Notes under the pieces: model-generated
Databases searched by the model: none
What the model saw: only the letters and a program-made list of their open reading frames with translations
What the model was told of the DNA's origin: nothing
Program-made: the position numbers and the translations under genes
In this document: positions 1-58,800 of the stretch, piece by piece
How the letters are laid out: every line of letters starts with the position of its first letter
Numbering within the stretch: position 1 is the stretch's first letter
NCBI GenBank assembly: GCA_030141605.1
Contig: JAQGDQ010000068.1
Coordinates: 248,001 to 312,000 of the forward strand
Direction of reading: 5' to 3'
DNA from: Tubiluchus corallicola
Taxonomy: Eukaryota; Priapulida; Priapulimorpha; Priapulimorphida; Tubiluchidae
DNA: 64,000 bases

Positions 1-31892
<31,892 letters not shown>

Positions 31893-33717
31893 CGATTCCT
31901 GCCAACAGCGCCCATTTTTATCAAGTCATTTTCAGTTGAAAATAAAACACTAAGCAGGTCCCATGCCGCCTTTCTCATGCACTCGCTGCCGTAGAAACTG
32001 CATTATGCGGCTTTTGATGCAGCTGTTGAAGCGCTAAATACGAATGGCTACGGTAATTTCGGTAAGACCCTAGCGATGGCGGCACCGTCCAATTGCTTTT
32101 GTGTGGTGGCTCCTGAATTCCAAGTTAACAAGTTTCGTTCAAGGAAGTTCCTAGCTTATATTCTCTATAGTTTGTTATTTCCTTTGTTTCGTTATAAACT
32201 ATTAGTCATACAAATACTCAATTATTTATCTTGTCTAAACTCCCATAAAAATATATAAGGCATTTAAAACAAAATGAAAATAAATATATATATTAGTTAA
32301 TTTATTTCGGCAAATTAATTATAGACAAGTGTGGATTAATAACTATTCTATCTTCAAAATAGGCCACATATTTGTTCATAACGTCTATACTTGAGAACAG
32401 ACATAAATTTATAGCACGTTAGTACTGACAATTAGCGATTTTAGGCATCTCGGGTGCACCCATATAAAATTCCAATAAGAACCTACTATTAACTTTAAAT
32501 TTATGAATGTATCGATATCATTTGTAATCTGGAATAGGGCCAATTTAGTAAAATTTAATATTTGTACATTATGAGTGTACGATACAATTAGGGAACAATT
32601 AAGGGGCAAACAATTAAGCGTTCTTTACTAGCAGGAGAATTGGCTCAAATTTTCATTTGTACATTCATTCATTAAGTCTTTTAATGTTATTGTTTAGTTG
32701 TTTCGTTTACTGCTTGTGATTGTCTTTTCACTGTTTGATGTTTTTAGAAGCTGGCAGGAGAAAAATGTTCGCAGGTACAATATGTTCTATCGTATAACGT
32801 CTGTGTCTGTCTTTGTCTATGACTAAAATTATAGTCATATTAGATTATAAGACTCGTTGTTGTTACTTGTCTTGTTTGCATGATATTGTCTCAAACACGA
32901 TTTTCTATTGATGCGCACCATTGGATTTGAATACAGCGTCCTTACTTTTGCACTTAGTGCAGTCACTGTCACTGTCACGGCACTAGAGTCACAGACACAC
33001 GGTATATATATTACATGTCATAGAAGTAATATAAATTTTTATTCACGTTATTATTAGACAATTGACATCATCGTCTTTCAATCATTTAGTTCATTAGTTA
33101 GCATTTTCTTAGGCAGATAAACTTGCAGATTTACATTTTTATTAGTAATTTCCGGCAGCTAGTACCAAACTTCGCGCCTAAATAAATTTAGTACTAAAAC
33201 TTCGAACCAAAAACGGTAGACGTACCAATAGGCAATGGTATTTGTATTGTATTACCTGTAACGCATTGCAGTAAACTTTAATACTGATAATATTAATTAC
33301 GTAGTTATCTCTGACTATGGTGATTGAAATTCAGCTTGGCAAAACTGATAATGTTGTGGCGCTACCTATTGGCCAACATTTAAAATATATAGTTCAGGGT
33401 GCTAGTCAGCCAGTCGACTACGCATCAACTTTGCCCTTCCATAAAAACATAAAAAATACACCTAATTATTTCATTATGTCTTAGCTTACGTAAGCCCAAA
33501 TTGTATAGTGGCACGAGTTGAAAAAAGTGTTGAACGTAGTGGAAAATTCCATGACATCGGTCACATCAATGTTTCTAAGCACATGATCTCAAAGCGCTCA
33601 AAGGCCATTGTTAGTTTTCACAAGTTTTCTATTCATTGCAACATATTACAAAAGCGTTCATAGAATAAATGGAAAAGCACTAATTAATTAAATTCGTCTC
33701 TTGCGTCACTCCATGGG
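31893..33717. promoter_or_regulatory. Divergent intergenic region between the CSPG4-like and lectin/EGF genes
   Basis: About 1.8 kb separates two genes that point away from each other. The part next to the CSPG4-like start (31893-32090) is visibly richer in CG dinucleotides and GC than its surroundings. The rest is AT-rich with no coding frame supported. The promoter role is inferred from position. Confidence 0.4.
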
Positions 33718-33725
33718 TATATAAA
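33718..33725 (+). promoter_or_regulatory. TATA box of the lectin/EGF gene
   Basis: TATATAAA preceded by GGG lies 72-79 bp upstream of the proposed ATG at 33797. Transcription would start near 33750, leaving a 5' UTR of roughly 45-50 bases. Confidence 0.5.
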
Positions 33726-33796
33726 CCGTGTTATTTTAGGCAGGGCTGATTTTCCTCACTTCATATTCCAGCTTTTAAGAAAAAGGTTTTGGCGGC

Positions 33797-50531
<16,735 letters not shown>

Positions 50532-50854
50532 GTATGCTTTTAATATATTTAGTTTTGTTCAAAGTGAACTGAAATTGCAAGTGTTTAGAAATTTAAATTC
50601 TTAGTTTATTTTTCAAGATATTGTGATGTGGTGAGGTCCGTTTGGCAGAATGATGCTCGTGAACAAACCCATCTGAAAAGATTCTGAAAAAACTATTGGA
50701 CAACAGGTTGGCTTGGTCGCTTGCATCATTAATTTCTGAGAGTCTCAGTATTCAGGCATACAAATGAAAGCAACTATCAGAATTTGGGTACATGTAATTC
50801 CTGGTAAGTACTGTAAAATTAGTCTATACTTCACCTACTCTTTTACCACTCCAG

Positions 50855-50868
50855 AACCCTACTTCTGA
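50855..50868 (+). CDS. Candidate terminal exon of the lectin/EGF gene
   Basis: A strong pyrimidine-rich acceptor (CTCTTTTACCACTCCAG) is followed, in the phase left by the 50531 donor, by EPYF and a TGA stop at 50866-50868. This would end a soluble protein of about 2,578 residues, with AATAAA at 51688 as 3' end signal. The coding piece is too short to judge by content. Reading straight through the donor instead gives 14 residues and a stop at about 50570. Confidence 0.3.
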
Positions 50869-51057
50869 GTTCTGGCACGAGTCATAAGTGTGTGTCTGGA
50901 AGGTATTTTATGGAAGGGTGACGTACAAAGAAAATTCGGCCGGTGCCTGGAAGGAGTGCGCTAGGATCTTGATAAAGAAGAATGTGTGATGATTTTTACA
51001 AAATTTTAGGCATTTAAGTAGTTGCGCGCATTGCGTCGCGCTAAGAACGCGTTAAAC

Positions 51058-51118
51058 AGGGAGAGGGAGAGGGAGAGAGAGAAAGAGAGCGAGAGAAAGG
51101 GAGAGAGAGAAAGAAAGG

Positions 51119-51206
<88 letters not shown>
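51058..51206. repeat. GA microsatellite
   Basis: An interrupted then pure (GA)n of about 150 bp. False Arg/Glu and Ser/Leu frames arise from it on the two strands. Confidence 0.97.
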
Positions 51207-51211
<5 letters not shown>

Positions 51212-52698
51212 CACAAGCGGCAAAAGGCTCTCATTTTCTCATTTTCGTTACGCGTAGCGGCAAAGTAACAAAGGAAACGGGCTAATAATGCTGAATTTAA
51301 TTTGCCTTTTTGCGACTTCTAATTGGAAATGGAGGACACGCATGTACTGCTGACTATGTGCAGAATTTTTATCTCATGTTGATAACTTACCTGCAGTGAG
51401 TTAACCATTTAATTATTTAACCCTATAAAACTATTTAACTCCGGTTTTATTTAGTGTTAACGATCATAAGTCACGATGGGGTCAAAGCCTACTTGTAACA
51501 TAATTATAGATTTGATTTCTGTACGCCAAGAATAGGTAGGGTTTTTGTATTGCGCATTGTGCAATGAAAATACTGACTTCGTGTTGTTGTCGTCGTCATT
51601 GTCGTCGCCGCCGTTAGTTGTTAGTTTAATATTTTTGCCGTCTTTGTTTTTTTTGGATTTGTCATTGACTTTGAAGTAATTTGTGGTAATAAAGCTAAAC
51701 TGGAAAAATCTGTGCTGTTAATGACATCGAAATTCTTAATGAGTTAAGATGAAAATTCCCTCACGTTGTTGCGGACATTTTTATCATGAAAATTTAAAAA
51801 CTGAAAAATACACTAGAAACGCACATGTTTGAAGTTTCTAAGCCCTGTGCTTGTAAGCTCAGCATCCTTTTACTTTGCTGCATATGTACCTGTAATTTCA
51901 GTGCCCACAAAAAGGAATGTCAAAGTTGCTCGTTGTCGCGTAGCGTTTTTTGGGCCACTGACAGCACCTTAACACCGGCAATCTGCTGCTGATACTGCAC
52001 GCAGTTGAAGAAATATGTGAAGGTCGTGGCTTTGTAGCCTGCAGGCTGGTGTCCGAATTTCCAGCGTTAGAGCTAACTAGTAATAGACATTTAGCTTGTT
52101 TCGTCGTCGCTAGTGTTGCTTAATATTAGTTGCTGTAATTATATGTTTACAGGTGTAATCTTGGCATATGTAAGACAACATACTTCTTAAAATTTAATTA
52201 CTACATAATGACGAGATGATATAATAGAACTAAACTGGAGTGGCATTACGGAGCTTGGGAATACATCTACAAGTTAGGTAAAGCATTTGACAATAATGAA
52301 GTTTTTCGTAATCAGTTATATTGTGCCATTTGGCTTTGAGTAAAACTTTTTCACAGCTAAACTAAAAAAACTGTTAAAGTCTACCAGTACTTAAAAAACT
52401 ATTTTTTGGGCCCAATGCAATTTAGGATTGAATGGACCGAAATTTCAGTAAAATTAATGTTCTTTGTTTTATCTGTTCTACATTGTTGTGTGAAAATATA
52501 GTAAATAGAATGTAAGTGATGCCTTGAAATTTATGAGTGGTCCCGTTGCCCATTGCGTTGAAATTTATGAGAATCATTATAATGAAATATTTCAGAGTAT
52601 TATGTCTAGTCAATGTAGACTTATGTTCTATGTATGTATTATGTCATGTACTATGACATGTATTATGTCAACGCTATCATGTTTTTGTTGTTTTTCAG

Positions 52699-52881
52699 TG
52701 TATCATGAAGTTTTTAGATGATTCTAACATGCCCGATCCTACTTCTAAAAAGCAGAAAATTCTTGTTTGGATTGTTCTCCTGCTGGTTAGCTTTGCCTCG
52801 CTCACAGTATTCGTACAAAATGCGATATACCTGTACAACGCTTCTAGATTTTTAACAGCTTCGGCAGAGATTCAAAAAAGG
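52699..52881 (+). CDS. NIT gene exon with start codon and TM1
   Basis: The acceptor is TTTTTCAG at 52698, then TGTATC and ATG at 52705, so a 5' UTR exon lies upstream. It encodes MKFLDDSNMPDPTSKKQK (basic, cytoplasmic), TM1 and NAIYLYNASRF; the donor is AGG|GTAAAC in phase 0. In-frame codons before the ATG in this exon are only two, so the start is well placed. Positive charges before TM1 predict an outside NIT domain. Confidence 0.8.
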
Positions 52882-55800
52882 GTAAACAGAATTACGCTTA
52901 TTGCAAATAATTACTATCATTGTATACATGAAATGCTTACAGAATGGGAACATTAGGTCTAGTGTGAAAAAAAACGACAAGAGAGCAGGTATATCTGTCA
53001 TGTTATTGAATTTGACTAATTTTTATTTTGTACAGGTAGAAGTGTCGCACTCTCTGGTTAGTCTGGTTGACGTCATTATGGCGGAGGGCGCTGCTACCGC
53101 CATGTACATGAGAGCCCCAACTCGGGATAAAGTGGTTTACACTAACCTGCAAGAGCGACGCAAAGATACTAACTTACGAATAGAAGAACTTCCTAGAATA
53201 AGATGGACTAGTACAGAGACAAACGCTAAATTTCGGTCTCCAAAAGAACTAAAGGCATATTTAGACTCAAATCGGTATACTTTTTCTAGATATGCCCTGT
53301 ACTGTGATAGCAATAATGTTCTTTTTTTCATTTTCTTACTCATTCGACATTCTTCTTCTTCTCCTTCGTGCTCTTTTATTTTTCATTCTTCCTTTTGTGT
53401 TTTTTCATTCATTCATTCATTCTTTTTCTTTCTTTCTCTCTTTTTCCTTTCTTTCTTTCCCTTTTTTTGTATCGTTCATTTTACTAGCTTATCTAATTAT
53501 CTATTTAATTTTGTCAGTATATTGTTTATTTGCCTTTTCCTCCTTTTGGACTTCTTTTCGTCTTTTCTTCCTTCCTTGTTTTGGAGCACTGAACCCAGTA
53601 TACAAACTTCCAAACATCTAATCCTAGTATTTGTCTTAAAACACGTTCTTCACATTTTGCCTTAAATTACTCATCACTGACTTAGTATTGGTATTTTAGC
53701 AAACTAAAATTTGTGTAAAACAATTTTGCGATAAGTGGCATGCAGCAACCGCTAAACTTTGTTGATGTTGTTGTTGTGGTCATTGCCATTGTTGTTGAAG
53801 TTGTTGTTGTTGGTGGTAATGTTGTCTTTATCGGCACTATTGTCCCTGTTTTGCGCGAGGCCTTTACCAACCGCTCACCTCCCAGTGGCAGTAGATGTTG
53901 TTATAGCTATTAGGCGTTATGATATTACAATACTGTCAACGCTTTGCAATCGGTGTGGTTGCAATTCGTCGTTACGTTTAATTTATTTTTTTGTAGCTTG
54001 AAATCCCGCCGAACCGGAGAAGGTATCAACTACATAGATCTTTATTGGAGCATTGTGGAGGGTGTAATTTCCTACATTTCAGATATCATACACTTTGCTT
54101 CTCCTACTGAGGTTCCCATATTGTATTTTTTTTTCTTTAAAAACAAATTCATGTACAACTCAGACAACTCGCCTACATCATCCAATAAAACAGTGGAGTA
54201 CTGACTTTAATGAAAGTGCATTAACACTTCTAACTAAGTTAAAGATTTTTTTCTGAATTATTGATGAAAACAGACGCGCGGCTGACTGAATATAATTCAC
54301 GATTTTTTTGGAAATTGCTGAGATTCCTTAATTTTTAGTTAACTTTAGTTGTCTACTGCGACAGGGTCGCAAAGTAAATTTACAATTTTGCAACATTTTT
54401 GTCAACTGTTTGTTTATAGTTTAACTTTATTTAGGGTACTGTTGCATGGGTGGATATAATGGCCTTCAACATTTTGACTCTAAGTGACAAATACGCTGCT
54501 CTAGAGGGTGCAGCTGGATCGCTGTATTATACTTCAGGTTAGTTGAAGTATTTTTTTCTATTTTACTTTTGCTGCTTTTAGAAGCAGTGTTGGAAATGGT
54601 CACTGGGTCATGTCATGTGTCACTAATTTACATGTTTGTAATGGTAACAGGTCCAGAACTTGAATGCTACTGGTACCTGACGTGAAGCTCTTTTGTTAAA
54701 GATCGTATTAGTCAATTGTTACATTTTCAAAGATTATTTTTTTAATTAGTAACAATTTTAATGATGATGATTGTGATGATAATGAAAACGATGATGATGA
54801 TGATGATCTAATGATGCTGTTGACGATGATAGCGATGATGATGATGGCTGATAATGATGATGATGATAGCGACAACGATAATAGCGATGACGCCGTTGGT
54901 CAGGGGCATATGGGATACGCAAGCGGTGAGCCAAGACCCTTTCTGGCCATTAATAGTCTCATAGGGAAGTGCTCTATTAAGATTGGTAGATCCCGCTATT
55001 AACATCCAAAACATGTGCCTTTTAGTGGTTGAAAGCTACCACTAAATTTTATTACGTAGAAATAGCGTGACTGTATCTACCTATTCATTCATTGATTGAT
55101 TTACATTTTTATTTATTTATTTGTTTATTTATTTGTGGTTATTCTAAAATTAGATCAATGAAGTCGTAAGAATCAAGCTGCACCAACGATGTCTGGTAGC
55201 AGGTGTTTTAACTTTTGTTATTGATTTGTGAAGAGAGCCACGCCTATTTCTTTCATAAAGCCTAATTCACATTTAGTGGTAAACAGTTCGTCAATGCTCT
55301 AACCGACTTCTTTCTTCATTGTCCAACATAAATTTTATCATAAGTAAGAAAGTATTTAATGGATGCTTTTAAGCACTAGCCGAAAAAAATTCTTGAACGT
55401 GAGAGTTTTACTCAGACTTATGAAATAGACTGGAAACCTTACTTTTCACGCTTTGATTGTTAAGCACAACGTACCTAACTACTAAAGTATGCTTTATTTT
55501 CATATCTATTATAGGAACACATTCAAGGATATCTAATTGTTATTCAATAACTACTTAAATACATTGATTTTTTTAGATAGATTATTGGTTTTCAAACAAA
55601 CTCTGCGATGTGAGTTACACAGATTGAAACTAATATTAAAGCCATGATTTTAGAGTGTTGATTTAATATTTCTGCAGGTAGCCTAGATTTTCCGGACCTT
55701 GCACAGTTTATCAGTGGCTATACTCTCAGAGACGCATTCCTTGAATTGACCACCGCTGTATCTGACGAAGTGAATAAGAGCGTAAGTGAATATCGACAAT

Positions 55801-58800
55801 CTGACAGTTATGAGACATTCACTTTGGAAAGGGACAAAATTGGACGGTAAGTTCTACTTCATACCAGTTGGGTATATGCAAGACATCACGTCTTCTAAAC
55901 CAATGTTATATTTACTACCACCTCGCTAACTACAGTTACTACATAATCAAGTTTATTGAGAAACAATACAATATTATTTTACAGAAAGAGCCTCACATTG
56001 CACAAAAGTATGTTGCACATCATTTGGGTATAAGCCTCACATTAAAGTAGAAAAATGGTAAATATTCAATAGTTAACATTATTTAAACATTTGCAAAGAT
56101 AATATAGTTACAATGATATGATATGTTAGCATTCCTAGAAGATTTGGTTCCGCTTCAAGTGAATAAGAGCATAAATGAATATGGAACAATTATGAGATGT
56201 TCTTTTTTGGAAAGGGACAAAATTGCGTGGTAAGCTCTTCGTCACCCCAGTTAGGCCCTTGCGGGACAACACGCATTTAAGTCCATGTTATAGCTACTCA
56301 GTGGACTAACTACACATATAACACGATCAAGTTTACTGACAAATAATACATTATATTACTTGTGCAGAATGAACCACATATAACACAAAGCACCCTAATA
56401 CTTGGGTATAAACGTCACATTAACACGGTAAAACAGGAAATATTAAACAGTTTTCATTACTCACACATTTCCAAAAATAATTCAGTTACAAAGATATATT
56501 CTGATAGTTATATGCGTTCCTAGAGGTAGAAACCTGAACATCATAGCTCCACTGCTAAATTAGATAGGGCTAAATCAACCTCATGTATAATTAAGATGCC
56601 AGATTAATAAATTACACCAAGTGGGGTAAAAGTCATGCCGTAGTGTGCAGTTAATAATCCCATCTGTCAATACACAAATAATCGCCGGGACTGCAGAATA
56701 TTTACCAAATTAATATGGTACTATGTAGACGATTTATAATAACATAAAGGTACCTGGATACTACTATTCAAGTTTTAGTTTTTTCTTAAACTACAATAGT
56801 GACGGAACAATACCACTCTAACAAAAAGCGACTTAAAAAACTGGAATGTCTAGCAAATATCAAAGCGTTAGCAACACAATATCAAAATCAATATTGTAAA
56901 GACAATATTTTTGAAAAAAGCTTAACAGCCAGTTCGCAATGGATTGACATGCGAAGACAAATTTTGCTGCGAGTAACAGTGATGAAATTGGGATCCGACA
57001 TTTTGAATTGAAGGTGGCGCGATAACGTCACTTGCGAAAATGGCCTAAGGTTTTCCAGATCGCAATGCAAAACCACTATAACTTAACAATAATGCACAAG
57101 AATGAATTCTGCATGGATTAAAGGCTGCATTTTCGATTTGCCGTCGGCATTGACGTCATTTCCACTCCATGATTTCCGTCATTTCCGCTGCAGTTTTGTA
57201 TGACCTGTTATTAGTTGCTCTTTCACCTGCTTAAAGCTGGGTTAGCAGTGACCATTGACCGCACAGATAACAATGCAAGCAACGCCAATTGTGTAAACTT
57301 AGACTTGGACCAAAGAATCACGAGTTGTTTATTTTAACTGGCATACAGAATTTCTGGAATTTGTTTACTTCAATTACTGCTGTTGTCTTAGTCCGTCATG
57401 TATAGCAAGCAAACGGCCAATAATTAGAAATACCTGGTTTTTCTGAGAAAATGCAGATTTTGCTAGAAAATTATTGACGGTTTTCTAAGCAAAACTAACA
57501 CCAGAAAATTTTAAGCAAATCTTAGGTTTTGCTTAAACTTGCAAATGAAATCTGTATCAGGCGAAATTCGAGATTTCTGACAAAACTAAAATTTTCTGAG
57601 CTAAAAGTTTCGTTCTCATAGGCCCCACACACAGTGCAAACTATATTTTAGTTTCGCTAACCAAACTAGGGCTTTTCCGACTAAAACCCAAGATTTCTTT
57701 CAAATTCTTTGCAACAGGTGGTATCTAAGCGAAACTACGGATTGCTGATCAAGACAGGATTTCTGCATGAAATTATAGTTTAGCAGCAAATCCCCCGATT
57801 TTTTGTTTCCTAGGTTCTGCAGAGCAAAGTGGGTTTTTGCTCAGAAAAAATAGGTATATCTAAATTCTAATTACACTCTATTGTACACTTGACGTGCCGT
57901 TGACATAATGTCACATCGAACCAGAAAGCAGAGGGCTATTGGAACCTGACAGGGGAAGGGAACACATTGCCAAGTAATATTCTAAGATGTTTATCAATTC
58001 AAGATATTTTTAGTTAGCCGGGCTGCAGTTAATGCAAAGATCGTTTTGATTTCAAGGCTAAAAAAGTCGCTTAGTAACATTATACAAGGACGTCTATAAC
58101 TTAAGCGGACGTGACACATGCTGCGTGCTGCGTCTCGAGACTATTGTCTTACGATCTCCGGGCAACGTCAGGCACCCACCGTGCCAGGTTAAGCAATAAG
58201 CAGTGTTTACTGTTTAGAGGGATCAATTTTTAAAAACATAACAAATGTTGAAAATAACATTATTCAACAATCAAGAAAAACGTGTTTTGTTATAAGATAG
58301 CCACTGCACCCTAGGAAAATTGCAAAACAGCAGCCAGAGAAAAATCGTGTTTTTCAAGAATGGCAGTAGACAGCACATATAGACAGGAATTTGGTCTTGA
58401 AAATTCAGTCCGAGAAAATTTAGTTTGTTTAAACGATTGGCTGGATAGGCATTTGTAATTTTGTCTGTTGATTTCGCAAATTATTTCAGATAGTACCAAA
58501 GTGTTTATTATGATGTGAAATAAATTTTAATGATCGTATGTACATGCAATTATATATGTTTTTGGTATTTTTCAACCACTCCTCTCTTAACCCCACAGCA
58601 CCGGAAGCATCTACTTCGATTACACATGAGCAACGTACGAGACTTCTTGAAAGTAACTAAATACATCGCAGCGTGTTTCAGTACCGCCAAAATTATGTGT
58701 AATCCTATTTAAATATGAAATGGAGTAACAAACTAAAAACTAATGCTCATCTAGGAAACTACAGCCAATTTCACGCATAAATTGCCGTTCAATCAGATTC

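Larger units (their letters stand above)
50532..52698 (+). other. Region between the giant EGF exon and the NIT gene
   Basis: It contains a candidate terminal exon of the lectin/EGF gene (50855), a GA microsatellite (51058-51206) and a possible polyadenylation signal AATAAA at 51688-51693. The promoter and 5' UTR of the NIT gene must lie in the distal part or further upstream. Otherwise no coding exon is supported. Confidence 0.5.

Noticed and set aside
32076-32258. ATGGCGGCACCG start with good context on the plus strand.
   Set aside because: Only a 60-codon frame with no family motif and no convincing donor; probably part of the CG-rich intergenic region.
50760-50807. 48-base phase 1-1 interval bounded by TTCAG and GTAAGT after the EGF exon.
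   Set aside because: The encoded residues are not EGF-like and the acceptor is poor; probably chance.
53292-53665. Phe/Ser-rich frames following the NIT exon.
   Set aside because: T-rich intron sequence; the coding exon ends at the 53274 donor, after which homology to NIT stops and resumes at 53997.
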